Shown one piece after another: positions 25,454 through 34,167 of a stretch of 64,000 nt of DNA. Source of the stretch: Paenibacillus lupini (GTDB lineage Bacteria > Bacillota > Bacilli > Paenibacillales > Paenibacillaceae); assembly GCF_011761355.1 (NCBI RefSeq), contig NZ_JAASRW010000006.1:62001-126000 (forward strand). Direction: 5' to 3'. Each line of letters starts with the position of its first letter. The first letter of the stretch is position 1. The notes beneath the pieces are model-generated. The model was not told where the DNA came from. It searched no databases and worked only from the letters and a program-made list of their open reading frames with translations. The position numbers and the translations under genes are program-made.

Positions 25454-25846
25454 ATGAATTCGGTTAAACAAATCGTAAGGCCGCCTCGTATCGCTTCTCC
25501 GCTAATAGCAGGTGTTATATATTCGATCATTTGGCTGGCCTTAGGCGCGCTCCTCCTCTCATTACTACTGTATTTCAGTGGAATGAAGGAAAATAACCTG
25601 CCTCAATCTGCACTTGCCATACATGGCTTCTCCGCACTTGCAGGAGGATTTGTATCCGGCAAACGCTCCGGGATGAAAGGCTGGTATTATGGCGCTATGC
25701 TTGGTTTAATTTATGGGATTACGGTGCTGACCATCGGCTTTCTTGCCGCAAACAGCGGGCTTTCGCTCAGCAGTGCTCTCATGCTGCTTGCCGCCATGCT
25801 AGCTGGTGCTTTTGGCGGTATGGTAGGCGTCAACCTGAAGAAATAA
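25454..25846 (+). CDS. TIGR04086 family membrane protein (YrzE)
   Basis: The 130-residue protein has four hydrophobic helices and the segment HGFSALAGGFVSGKRSGMKGWYYGAMLGLIYG, characteristic of the TIGR04086/YrzE family. Its position beside yajC matches B. subtilis yrzE. The ATG has GGGGGG upstream. Function is unknown. It is divergent from the ArsB/NhaD-type gene and convergent with yajC. Confidence 0.88.
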   Translation: MNSVKQIVRPPRIASPLIAGVIYSIIWLALGALLLSLLLYFSGMKENNLPQSALAIHGFSALAGGFVSGKRSGMKGWYYGAMLGLIYGITVLTIGFLAANSGLSLSSALMLLAAMLAGAFGGMVGVNLKK

Positions 25847-25879
25847 ACTTCTATGTAACTGCACATACTACATACAAGA

Positions 25880-25918
25880 AAAAAGAAGCTGACCTTAAAG
25901 AAGTCAGCTTCTTTCTAT
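25880..25918. terminator. Bidirectional terminator between yrzE and yajC
   Basis: A perfect 12-bp stem (AAAGAAGCTGAC at 25882-25893 with 25903-25914) has A and T tracts on both sides. It closes the long ruvC-to-yajC transcript and yrzE. Confidence 0.9.
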
Positions 25919-25926
25919 TTTTGCCA

Positions 25927-26241
25927 TTATTCCGTAGGTGCAGGTGCGCTGTTCAGTACAGAACTGATTGCGCTGCGATCGAATGTCATCTTCGTCGTAT
26001 CGTTTACACGAAGGACTACTGTGTCATCCGACAATTCAACGATTGTGCCTTGAAGACCGCCAATCGTTTGAATTTTATCGCCCTTCTTCAGTTGGCTAAG
26101 GAGCGAGTTGCGCTGCTTCGATTTCTTTTGTTGCGGACGAATAAGCAAGAAATAAAAGACCGCAAACATCAAAATGAAAGGCCAGATCATTTGAAAAATA
26201 TTCGTGCTGCCTGCTTCACCAGCTGCTAATAATGTCGACAT
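25927..26241 (-). CDS. yajC: Preprotein translocase subunit YajC
   Basis: The 104-residue protein has one N-terminal helix, the YFLLIRPQQKKSKQ motif and a cytoplasmic domain with LKKGDKIQTIGGLQGTI. YajC associates with SecDF. It is the last gene of the run ending tgt-yajC (31-bp gap). Confidence 0.95.
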   Translation of the reverse strand: MSTLLAAGEAGSTNIFQMIWPFILMFAVFYFLLIRPQQKKSKQRNSLLSQLKKGDKIQTIGGLQGTIVELSDDTVVLRVNDTTKMTFDRSAISSVLNSAPAPTE

Positions 26242-26272
26242 GGAAATTCCCCCCTTTCCCTAAAATCTAATC

Positions 26273-27409
26273 TTAAAAGCCCTTGTCATTATCAAACAGT
26301 CCATACTTGGTGAAAAAGTCGTCGCGGAAATCAAGAAGCCGGTCTTCCATAATTGCCTGACGTACATCACGCATGAGCTGTAATAGGAAATGTAGGTTGT
26401 GATAAGTCGTCAATCGGATGCCAAACGTTTCATCTGCTTTGAGCAAATGACGGATATAGGCACGCGAGTAGTTCTGGCAGGTATAGCAGGAGCATTCCGG
26501 ATCAAGCGGACCAAAGTCTTCAGCGTACTTTGCATTACGCACGACAAGACGGCCTTGGCTTGTCATGGTTGTCCCGTTACGCGCGATACGAGTAGGCAAT
26601 ACGCAGTCGAACATATCCACTCCGCGAATAGACCCCTCAATCAGTGCGTCAGGGGAGCCTACGCCCATCAAATATCTAGGCTTGCCTGCCGGCAGTTCAG
26701 GAACCGTATAATCGAGCACATCATACATCAGATGCTTAGGCTCGCCTACACTTAATCCACCAATAGCATACCCCGGGAAATCCATGGAAGTCAAATCCTT
26801 CGCACTTTGAATACGTAGGTCTTTATGCATGCCGCCTTGAACAATGGCAAACAATCCTTGATCATGCGGACGGGCATGTGAATTCAGGCAACGCTCGGCC
26901 CAACGTGTTGTACGCTCAAGTGATTTTTTCACATAATCATACTCTGCCGGGTATGGCGGACATTCGTCAAATGCCATCATAATATCAGAACCAAGAGCAT
27001 TCTGAATTTCCATCGCTTTCTCTGGTGAGAGGAACAGCTTGTCCCCATTGAGATGTGAACGGAATTGTACGCCTTCTTCGGTAATCTTCCGCATGTCGCT
27101 TAAGCTGAATACCTGGAAGCCGCCGCTGTCGGTCAGAATCGGGCGATCCCAGTTCATGAACTTATGAAGTCCTCCTGCGCGGCCAATAATATCATGACCT
27201 GGACGAAGGAACAAATGGTACGTGTTACTCAAAATAATATGAGCATCCATCGTCTTTAACTCTTCTGGGCTCATCGTCTTAACGGTAGCTTGTGTACCTA
27301 CTGGCATAAACGCAGGCGTCTCGATAACACCATGCGGGGTGTGAACGCGTCCAAGACGTGCGCCAGACTGTTTGCACACCTTAATTAATTCATATTTTAC
27401 TGCTGTCAC
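26273..27409 (-). CDS. tgt: Queuine tRNA-ribosyltransferase
   Basis: This 378-residue TIM-barrel enzyme exchanges guanine 34 for the preQ1 base in GUN-anticodon tRNAs. It has the substrate-binding segment LTDSGGFQVFSL, the nucleophile region GVDMFDCVLPTR and the zinc site CSCYTCxxYSRAYIRH. It starts at GTG with CAGGAAG upstream. It follows queA by 49 bp, so two successive queuosine steps are encoded together. Confidence 0.97.
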   Translation of the reverse strand: MTAVKYELIKVCKQSGARLGRVHTPHGVIETPAFMPVGTQATVKTMSPEELKTMDAHIILSNTYHLFLRPGHDIIGRAGGLHKFMNWDRPILTDSGGFQVFSLSDMRKITEEGVQFRSHLNGDKLFLSPEKAMEIQNALGSDIMMAFDECPPYPAEYDYVKKSLERTTRWAERCLNSHARPHDQGLFAIVQGGMHKDLRIQSAKDLTSMDFPGYAIGGLSVGEPKHLMYDVLDYTVPELPAGKPRYLMGVGSPDALIEGSIRGVDMFDCVLPTRIARNGTTMTSQGRLVVRNAKYAEDFGPLDPECSCYTCQNYSRAYIRHLLKADETFGIRLTTYHNLHFLLQLMRDVRQAIMEDRLLDFRDDFFTKYGLFDNDKGF

Positions 27410-27458
27410 TAGTCATTCTTCCTGTCTACATAGAATTATTGTACTTCTATTCTTGATG

Positions 27459-28505
27459 TTAATAGATAAACATAGCATCGCCAAAGCTAAAGAATCGGTA
27501 TTCCTCACGGACGGCTTCAGCATAGGCTTTCATAATCGCATCCCGACCAGCCAACGCACTTACGAGCATAACAAGCGTCGACTTCGGCAAATGGAAGTTC
27601 GTCAGCAGCGCATCGACCAGCTTAAAGGTATAACCCGGGAAGATAAAAATATCCGTCCAGCCGCTGCACGCCTCAATAGGTCCGCCTTCGAATCTCCCTG
27701 CAACTGTCTCAAGTGTTCTCGAGGAGGTTGTCCCTACTGCTACTATACGTGCTCCAGACGATTTGGCTTCATTAATTATTTCGGCATTTTGTTCATCCAG
27801 CTCGTAATATTCTGAATGCATTTCATGCTCTTCTACTTTATCGACGGACATCGGCCGGAATGTACCTAGTCCAACGTGCAGCGTCACATAAGCGAGCTTA
27901 ACGCCTTTGTCTACCAGCTGCTGCAGAAACTCCTTCGTAAAATGCAGCCCTGCTGTAGGTGCTGCAGCCGACCCTTCATGCTTCGCATAGACGGTCTGGT
28001 AACGTTCCCGCTCCTCCAGCCTCTCCTTAATATACGGAGGCAGGGGCATTTCACCCAAGCGATCCAAGAGCTCCTGGAAAATCCCCTCATACTGAAAACG
28101 GATCGTCCGTGAACCCATTTCGCCTTCATCCTCAACAACTGCCCGAAGCAGCGGTTCACCGCTGCCATTATCGCCAAACCACAGCTCAGCGCCAACCTTC
28201 ATACGCTTGGCCGGTTTAGCAAGTGCTTCCCAGCGATCCCCTTCCAGCTGCTTGAGGAGCAGCAGCTCGATCTTGGCACCGGTATCCCGTTTCATACCTG
28301 TCAAACGCGCCGGAATGACACGAGTATTATTAAGGACAAGCACATCTCCTGCTTTCAAATATTCAGCAAGGTCGGTAAAAGAACGATGAGCAATCTCACC
28401 AGTTTGCTTATTCAGCGCGAGCAGCCTGGAAGCCGTACGTTCCGCAAGTGGTGTCTGAGCGATCAGATGCTCTGGCAATTCGAAATCAAACAATTCTACA
28501 TTCAT
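27459..28505 (-). CDS. queA: S-adenosylmethionine:tRNA ribosyltransferase-isomerase
   Basis: This 348-residue enzyme adds the ribosyl part of SAM to preQ1-tRNA to make epoxyqueuosine. Recognisable segments are FDFELPEHLIAQTPL at the start, LVLNNTRVIPARL, AAPTAGLHFT and TNFHLPKSTLVMLVSA. The start used matches other QueA N-termini. An ATG four codons earlier overlaps the stop of the preceding gene (ATGA) and cannot be excluded. Confidence 0.96.
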   Translation of the reverse strand: MNVELFDFELPEHLIAQTPLAERTASRLLALNKQTGEIAHRSFTDLAEYLKAGDVLVLNNTRVIPARLTGMKRDTGAKIELLLLKQLEGDRWEALAKPAKRMKVGAELWFGDNGSGEPLLRAVVEDEGEMGSRTIRFQYEGIFQELLDRLGEMPLPPYIKERLEERERYQTVYAKHEGSAAAPTAGLHFTKEFLQQLVDKGVKLAYVTLHVGLGTFRPMSVDKVEEHEMHSEYYELDEQNAEIINEAKSSGARIVAVGTTSSRTLETVAGRFEGGPIEACSGWTDIFIFPGYTFKLVDALLTNFHLPKSTLVMLVSALAGRDAIMKAYAEAVREEYRFFSFGDAMFIY

Positions 28506-28513
28506 TGAATCAA

Positions 28514-30613
28514 TCATTCCTTAGCGATGGTTACATCTTTATAGTAGTATTGCAAGATATAAGAGTAGTCATACCCTTGCTGAGCAAGGCTAAGCGCTCC
28601 ATATTGCGATAATCCAATTCCGTGGCCATTCCCCGATCCTACAAAACGATAAGAAGGATCTTTGGTCGTCGCCCGAATTTGGCTGTCGCCATTCATTACG
28701 ATGAGGTTTCCATCAGCCTGCGAGACTTTGCCGCCTGCCTGGATCATATAGACCGGCTGTGAAGCAGTTGTCTTCGTTCGTGTGGAACCACCTGCACCAA
28801 GCATCGTTACCTTAGCCGTTTCGTCCACCTTAAACAACGTACTTGGCAGACCTCCAAGCGCAGAACGAAGCACATCTGGATATTTTACATTGTAAGGCTG
28901 TCCATTGACAAGCAATTGTGTAACACGACCGGATGGTCCTGTTGTACCAACCTGCAAGGATGTAATCGGACCTGTAACACTCGCCTGCTTGGTCATCGTA
29001 GCAAGGAGCTCCGAGGACGTAAACGGTCCCTTGACCCAAGACATGGCATTATTCTCGATTGCCTTGTCCAGCACAGCTACCACTGTTCCTTTATTTACTT
29101 GTCCGATCAGCGGGATGGTATCCTGTACGACCGGATTTTTCCTGACCTTCGAACCATCCGTGTTTACCGTCATCAGCTTCACACCTGCAGCATTGGTCTC
29201 ACCAGAATCCGTTAGCAGGTCCTCGCGGATATATCCTGTCAGATTGTTAGGAAGAACAACGCGGTACCACGTGTAAAGCCCCTTTTCTGAAGATGTATCC
29301 GGGCTGGATACACTCTTCAGGTAAGCAACAGAATTGCCCCAAATTTCTGCAGCATCAGCAGATTTTCCGCCCGCATTCGATGAGAACAGTGCTTCAATTA
29401 ATTTACCGTTATAAAGCACCACTTCACCCGCTGTCTCATCAACAGCTTGGATAGTGGAAGGCTTCTCTCTTACCGTTCCTTCATATTCCTGACTATACAC
29501 ACTATCTACAACATTAGCGATTTGGAAGCCAGCTCCTTGATAGAGCGCATATGTACGTGCGGCTACTGCCTGCGCCTTCAGTGCTTCAAGCGGCCAAGAA
29601 GCTACCATTTCCCCGCCAACAACCGAATACAAATATTGTTCAAACGGAAGCTCATTAATGACAGCCAGCTTGCCGTTGAATTCACTTACTTCAAATTGTC
29701 CGCGGTATGTACGATTAGAACGCTCTGTCAGCTTGATCGAGCTGTCTCCTGCAGGCATAATTCGAACTTTTGCATTATTGATTGGAAAAGCATACAGCTT
29801 CACCGGACTAGCGGCTTTGGCTGTTAAGGTATGGTCATTACGTTCGAGCAAATAAGCCGCATCATCCGCAGTCTTCAGACCGCTGCCTGCAGCGCCTGCT
29901 GCTGTTTTCACAACACTCAGCTCCGCTGAACTTGCCGCCGCACCTACGAATACGGAATAACGGGCATTGCTGCTAGCAGCCTTACGAACGGCCACATAAG
30001 TATCCACTCCTGCTGCGCTGAATGCTTCGGATGCCTGAACGGCTTCCGCCTCCGACGCGTAAGAAGTTGCACTTTCCAAGTGGAAAGGACCTTGAATAAC
30101 TCCCTTTGCACTGCCTGTCAGGGTATTTAATGTGCTATCCGCATTCCATTTGGTCAAAGCAGCCGAAGCTTCTGATGCATTGCCATACGTTCCTTCAGCG
30201 ACTTGATAGACCGTCTTGCCTTTCTTCTGCAGAGAAGTAATAAAGCCGCTGCCCGATGCTGCTTGGAGTCGTTTGTAGACCGCCAAAGCTGTATCGAAGC
30301 TTGCTGTCTCAATAACCCGGACCTTATAATCATCCTTCGCAACACGAGACTGTTCATTGGCCCCTGCTTTAATCCAAGGAACGATTCCCGTCGGGTCGCT
30401 CATTCCTATCGTTAATCCGTCAGCAGATGCAAAAGTAGCTGCTGGTGTATTTACTGTATATTTCCCCGGTAATTGCAGAAAGATGGCGACTCGTATCGAA
30501 TCGAGCTGTGGAACTGCGCCAAGCGAAGGCTTGGCCCACCAAGTCGAAACAAATAACAAACCGGCGATCGTCAGAAGCGATAAGCGCTTGAACGACCATC
30601 GTTGAAACCTCAT
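28514..30613 (-). CDS. SpoIID/LytB-domain secreted protein with SPOR-like repeats
   Basis: The 699-residue protein has a signal peptide (residues 1-33). Two or three SPOR-like segments follow, for example YKVRVIETASFDTALAVYKRL and EAVQASEAFSAAGVDTYVAVRK. A SpoIID/LytB domain at about 315-470 contains GGEMVASWPLEALKAQAVAA and SNAGGKSADAAEIWG. The C-terminus ends in the SpoIID motif GNGHGIGLSQYGA. SpoIID domains cleave peptidoglycan glycan strands lacking stem peptides. Size and SPOR repeats suggest a LytB-like cell-wall protein rather than classical SpoIID. It overlaps the DUF393 gene by 4 bp and sits in the ruv-queA run. Confidence 0.88.
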   Translation of the reverse strand: MRFQRWSFKRLSLLTIAGLLFVSTWWAKPSLGAVPQLDSIRVAIFLQLPGKYTVNTPAATFASADGLTIGMSDPTGIVPWIKAGANEQSRVAKDDYKVRVIETASFDTALAVYKRLQAASGSGFITSLQKKGKTVYQVAEGTYGNASEASAALTKWNADSTLNTLTGSAKGVIQGPFHLESATSYASEAEAVQASEAFSAAGVDTYVAVRKAASSNARYSVFVGAAASSAELSVVKTAAGAAGSGLKTADDAAYLLERNDHTLTAKAASPVKLYAFPINNAKVRIMPAGDSSIKLTERSNRTYRGQFEVSEFNGKLAVINELPFEQYLYSVVGGEMVASWPLEALKAQAVAARTYALYQGAGFQIANVVDSVYSQEYEGTVREKPSTIQAVDETAGEVVLYNGKLIEALFSSNAGGKSADAAEIWGNSVAYLKSVSSPDTSSEKGLYTWYRVVLPNNLTGYIREDLLTDSGETNAAGVKLMTVNTDGSKVRKNPVVQDTIPLIGQVNKGTVVAVLDKAIENNAMSWVKGPFTSSELLATMTKQASVTGPITSLQVGTTGPSGRVTQLLVNGQPYNVKYPDVLRSALGGLPSTLFKVDETAKVTMLGAGGSTRTKTTASQPVYMIQAGGKVSQADGNLIVMNGDSQIRATTKDPSYRFVGSGNGHGIGLSQYGALSLAQQGYDYSYILQYYYKDVTIAKE

Positions 30614-31053
30614 GAATGATTCCCCTTTCCCCTCTCATCTTGCGGCAGCTTGCAGCCATTAACAGAACAGCTTTGTTCCGTTTGTCCGAACCAGTCATAT
30701 CTGCGTTTCGCAATATAGCGATAAAGAAAATCACCCAGCTTGCTCATGCCAGGCAGCCGATAAAGCGCTGCAAGCAGGCGAAAGCCGGCTATCGTACGCA
30801 GGATTCGGACTACACCATCCGCTCCGGCGTATAACCGGCCTTTTTCATCCGTAACATGCATCTTCTCATATAATTCTGTTTCCGCAGCCTGCTCGATCCC
30901 AGGAACAGCATTGCCAGCATTCCGGAGCGATTGAATCGGTACAAAGATCAATTCTGCATTCGAGCTAAGCTCCTTCAGCTTGGTAACTGTTCCAATACAT
31001 AGATTGCAGGTTCCGTCATATACAACATACAGCTTCTCCCGCTCGCTCTTCAT
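30610..31053 (-). CDS. DUF393 thiol-disulfide oxidoreductase-like protein
   Basis: The 147-residue protein has the DCC-family start YVVYDGTCNLCIGTVTKL with a CxxC motif, followed by a predicted thioredoxin-like fold. The family name refers to the DxxCxxC pattern; the substrate is not known. The ATG used has GAGAGGTGA upstream; a GTG three codons earlier overlaps the ruvB stop. It lies between ruvB and the SpoIID-like gene in one transcript. Confidence 0.85.
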   Translation of the reverse strand: MKSEREKLYVVYDGTCNLCIGTVTKLKELSSNAELIFVPIQSLRNAGNAVPGIEQAAETELYEKMHVTDEKGRLYAGADGVVRILRTIAGFRLLAALYRLPGMSKLGDFLYRYIAKRRYDWFGQTEQSCSVNGCKLPQDERGKGNHS

Positions 31054-31058
31054 GCTTC

Positions 31059-32060
31059 TCACCTCTCTGGCACAGGCATTCCTAAATGCCGATAGGCCTG
31101 ATCCGTTGCGATCCGGCCACGTGGTGTCCGCTGCAGGAAACCGATCTGCATCAAATATGGCTCATACACATCTTCAATGGTTTGGCTTTCTTCCCCTATA
31201 GAAGCTGCGATCGTATCAAGGCCAACAGGCCTTCCGGCAAATGTCGTCATCATCGTGAGCAGCATCTTATGGTCAATATTATCGAGTCCCATCGGATCGA
31301 CCTGCTGCAACTCAAGTGCCTGCTGCGCAATCTCATACGTAATAATCCCGTCACCGCGCACCTGCGCATAATCACGCACCCGCTTCAGGAGGCGATTCGC
31401 AATACGAGGAGTCCCTCTTGAGCGCATCGCAATCTCCTGTGAAGCTTCTCCGATAATCGCAATATCGAAGATTTCTGCAGAACGGGAGACAATATAAGCA
31501 AGCTCATCAACTGTATAAAATTCCAAGCGGCTGATAACGCCAAACCGGTCACGCAAAGGCGCAGACAATAGACCGGCCCTCGTTGTAGCCCCAATAAGTG
31601 TAAATGGAGGCAGATCAAGACGCACGGAACGGGCACTTGGCCCTTTGCCGATCATAATATCAAGTGCGAAGTCTTCCATCGCAGGATACAGAACTTCCTC
31701 AACGGTTCGATGCAGGCGGTGGATCTCATCGATGAATAATACATCGCCTTCCTGCAGATTCGTAAGTAAAGCCGCCAAATCACCAGGACGCTCGATAGCA
31801 GGACCGGAAGTTGTACGCAGATTAACGCCAAGCTCGTTGGCGATAATGTTCGACAGTGTTGTTTTGCCAAGGCCAGGAGGCCCGTACAGCAGCACATGGT
31901 CAAGTGCTTCCTTCCGCATCTTGGCTGCATCAATATATATTTTTAAATTTTCCTTCGCTTTGGACTGCCCGATATATTCAGCCAAATAACGCGGGCGCAG
32001 GCTTAACTCTAAAGCCTGCTCATCCATCATCAGGTTAGCGGATATAATCCGATCTTCCAC
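31059..32060 (-). CDS. ruvB: Holliday junction helicase motor RuvB
   Basis: This 333-residue AAA+ ATPase drives branch migration with RuvA. The Walker A motif is GPPGLGKTT, the Walker B is LFIDEIH, the sensor 1 segment is LIGATTRAG, and a winged-helix domain ends the chain (TPRGRIAT). It follows ruvA by 20 bp. Confidence 0.97.
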   Translation of the reverse strand: MEDRIISANLMMDEQALELSLRPRYLAEYIGQSKAKENLKIYIDAAKMRKEALDHVLLYGPPGLGKTTLSNIIANELGVNLRTTSGPAIERPGDLAALLTNLQEGDVLFIDEIHRLHRTVEEVLYPAMEDFALDIMIGKGPSARSVRLDLPPFTLIGATTRAGLLSAPLRDRFGVISRLEFYTVDELAYIVSRSAEIFDIAIIGEASQEIAMRSRGTPRIANRLLKRVRDYAQVRGDGIITYEIAQQALELQQVDPMGLDNIDHKMLLTMMTTFAGRPVGLDTIAASIGEESQTIEDVYEPYLMQIGFLQRTPRGRIATDQAYRHLGMPVPER

Positions 32061-32080
32061 CCTTGCTCAGCTCCTTTATG

Positions 32081-32719
32081 TTAGCCTTTAAACAGCTGCT
32101 GCAAGGCACGTTTCATTAAGGAATCTACTGTTTCCTCAGCCGTTACCGAAGGTGCCAGCTCGCTCCATGCTTTATCCAGCTCGGCAGCGGTATAACCAAG
32201 TCCAGCAAGTGCCTCGCGAGCTTCTTCCCATGCTGTTCCGACACCTTGCTGTGCACTATTGGTTGATACAGGCTGATGAGGCGCCAGCCCAGCCGCAGCC
32301 AACAAGCCAGCATCCGTTGCAAAGCCTGCCAGCTTATCCTTCAGATCAAGAATCATACGTTGAGCTGTCTTCTTGCCAATGCCGGGAAGTCTCGTCAGAA
32401 AGGCGATATTCTCCTGCTGAATGGCACCAATCACTGCATCCGGGCGCCCTCCTGCCAAGATGCCAAGTGCCACTCTTGGACCAATGCCCGATACTTCAAG
32501 AAGCTTGCGGAACAAGGTCTGTTCCTCCCGTGATTCAAATCCATACAGTAAGATCGCATCTTCACGTACATGATGGTGAATATAAATGGTCACGGTATCC
32601 TCTTTACCCGCAAATGAATAAGGATTAGGAGTAAACACACGATAGCCGATATCTCTAACATCTAATACGACATATTCCGATTCCACATGAGCAATAAGTC
32701 CGCGTAAAAAATCAATCAT
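32081..32719 (-). CDS. ruvA: Holliday junction DNA-binding protein RuvA
   Basis: The 212-residue protein has an OB fold (MIDFLRGLIAHV), two helix-hairpin-helix motifs (LLEVSGIGPRVAL and LTRLPGIGKKTAQRMI) and a C-terminal RuvB-binding domain. A tetramer binds the four-way junction. It overlaps the ruvC end by 4 bp. Confidence 0.97.
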   Translation of the reverse strand: MIDFLRGLIAHVESEYVVLDVRDIGYRVFTPNPYSFAGKEDTVTIYIHHHVREDAILLYGFESREEQTLFRKLLEVSGIGPRVALGILAGGRPDAVIGAIQQENIAFLTRLPGIGKKTAQRMILDLKDKLAGFATDAGLLAAAGLAPHQPVSTNSAQQGVGTAWEEAREALAGLGYTAAELDKAWSELAPSVTAEETVDSLMKRALQQLFKG

Positions 32720-33216
32720 CGAAGCACCTCGTTAATTTTTTGCGACAAGCCCGAAGAATGGGCATGACAGATCGCTACAGCAAGCGCATCGGCCACGTCA
32801 TCCGGCTTCGGAATAGCCGATAATTTCAGAAACATCTTGACCATTTCCTGCACTTGGCGCTTCTCTGCTTTGCCGTAGCCAACAACAGCCTGCTTCACCT
32901 GCAGCGGAGTGTACTCTGCCACTGGCAGCCCACGCTGGGCCGCTGCCAAGATAATAACTCCTCTTGCCTGCCCTACGGCAAATGCCGTTGTCACGTTGCG
33001 ATTGAAGAACAGCTTCTCTACCGCAACCGTATCCGGTTTATACTTATCAATCAGCGCTACAGCCGAATCATAAATTTGCACAAGCCGCTCTTCCGCAGGG
33101 GTATGTGCAGCTGTCTGAATACAGCCATATTGAACCGGCTTCAGCTTATGTCCATCTTTGTCAATGAATCCAAAACCCGCGATCGCAATGCCGGGGTCTA
33201 TACCAAGAACGCGCAA
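32716..33216 (-). CDS. ruvC: Crossover junction endodeoxyribonuclease RuvC
   Basis: The 166-residue resolvase has the RNase H-like catalytic acids: Asp in LGIDPG near residue 7, Glu in AVEKLFF near 68, and the C-terminal acidic pair in KPDDVADALAVA. A TTG start is chosen because AAAGGAG lies eight bases upstream and RVLGIDPG is the usual N-terminus; the longer open frame upstream has no homology. B. subtilis lacks RuvC and uses RecU, so a full ruvCAB operon marks a Paenibacillaceae-type genome. Confidence 0.93.
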   Translation of the reverse strand: MRVLGIDPGIAIAGFGFIDKDGHKLKPVQYGCIQTAAHTPAEERLVQIYDSAVALIDKYKPDTVAVEKLFFNRNVTTAFAVGQARGVIILAAAQRGLPVAEYTPLQVKQAVVGYGKAEKRQVQEMVKMFLKLSAIPKPDDVADALAVAICHAHSSGLSQKINEVLR

Positions 33217-33261
33217 TCCGCCAACTCCTTTGCGGCAGTCTTTACCGCTTCTTATCCGTCC

Positions 33262-33290
33262 ATTATAGCAAAAGTTGGTCCGAATGAGAA
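33262..33290 (-). promoter_or_regulatory. Extended -10 promoter of ruvC operon
   Basis: TGCTATAAT (extended -10, TATAAT at 33262-33267) lies about 46 bp before the ruvC TTG. The -35 position (TTCTCA) is poor, as usual for extended -10 promoters. Confidence 0.55.
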
Positions 33291-33332
33291 CACGCGTTTG
33301 AGATTGCCGCGCCGACAAAACTTCCCCAGTCT

Positions 33333-33367
33333 ATAAAAAAGCCTTCCGCGGTAAAGGCGGAAGGCTG
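33333..33367 (-). terminator. Terminator of bofC
   Basis: A perfect 10-bp stem, AGCCTTCCGC (minus strand 33357-33366 with 33340-33349), is followed by a T run. Confidence 0.92.
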
Positions 33368-33375
33368 GCATCGCA

Positions 33376-34029
33376 TCAATAAGTCGGCTTCATCACTTTT
33401 TGGTTAGCTGGCATAGCGAAATCACTGTAAGTCGACAGAACACTATTGTATTCATCCATATCTGAGATTTTGATTCCTCTCGTCAAGCTATCAACCTTGT
33501 CCTGTGGAAGGCTGCTCTCCATATATCTGACATCAAGCTGGAAGAAAGTTTTGACGACCTTCTCCTTCTTAGGCGCACCTTCAAAAAGGGACAAATAGCC
33601 AAGCTTGTCTAATCCGATATACACATTGCCTCTGCAGGATTGAGAGAAATCTTCAATCGACTGCTCCAGCACCACTGTTTGACCATCCTGTGACAGCATC
33701 GCTGTCCATTCCGGATGGGACATTAGAATCCGAATAACTTCAGCTGACGTCATTTGACCAAAAGGCTGCGTTTCTTCCCCGCAAATGTATTGACGGTGCA
33801 GCCTAACTGCAAGCGGCTCTTCATGCTCCTGCAAAATCCGGATCAAACCAGGGTTCCCTTCACCTGGCTCTATCTTACCTGCAGCATTCGCCGCTGCTGT
33901 CCCTGGCAGACCATATACAGCTTGAATTGCCGCCGCCATTCCGAGTAAGAACGAACCTAGCGTCCACATTGGACGCCGACTCCTTCGCAGCCGTTTTTTT
34001 ATTTGCTTCCATAAACTGAACTTCATCAT
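33376..34029 (-). CDS. bofC: Bypass-of-forespore protein BofC
   Basis: The 217-residue protein has a basic N-terminus, one membrane or signal helix (about 24-44), and an extracytoplasmic part with YICGEETQPFG, typical of BofC. In B. subtilis BofC is made in the forespore and restrains the SpoIVB signalling protease, timing pro-SigK processing. Synteny supports the call: bofC beside ruv genes. The start has AAGGGG upstream. A CATACATA element at 34085-34092 could be a sporulation-type -10, but its -35 is unclear. SpoIVFA/FB, the downstream end of this checkpoint, are also in the window. Confidence 0.87.
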   Translation of the reverse strand: MMKFSLWKQIKKRLRRSRRPMWTLGSFLLGMAAAIQAVYGLPGTAAANAAGKIEPGEGNPGLIRILQEHEEPLAVRLHRQYICGEETQPFGQMTSAEVIRILMSHPEWTAMLSQDGQTVVLEQSIEDFSQSCRGNVYIGLDKLGYLSLFEGAPKKEKVVKTFFQLDVRYMESSLPQDKVDSLTRGIKISDMDEYNSVLSTYSDFAMPANQKVMKPTY

Positions 34030-34112
34030 AATAAAGGCCCCTTGTATTCATGTTTGACCTAGTTTAACTCTAAACTTCCATTAATATGTATGGATAGGAA
34101 AAATGAAACAGC

Positions 34113-34150
34113 AAAACGCCTCCTGCCTTTGGGGGAAGGCAAGAGGCATT
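34113..34150 (-). terminator. Terminator of the LysM coat-protein gene
   Basis: A 12-bp stem with one mismatch (34118-34129 and 34136-34147) is followed on the minus strand by GTTTTG. It lies 20 bases past the stop codon. Confidence 0.7.
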
Positions 34151-34167
34151 AGCATGAAGAACTCTAA

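Noticed and set aside
34085..34092. CATACATA as a SigE/SigG -10 for bofC
   Set aside because: No acceptable -35 at the right distance for either factor. Mentioned under bofC but not listed as a promoter.
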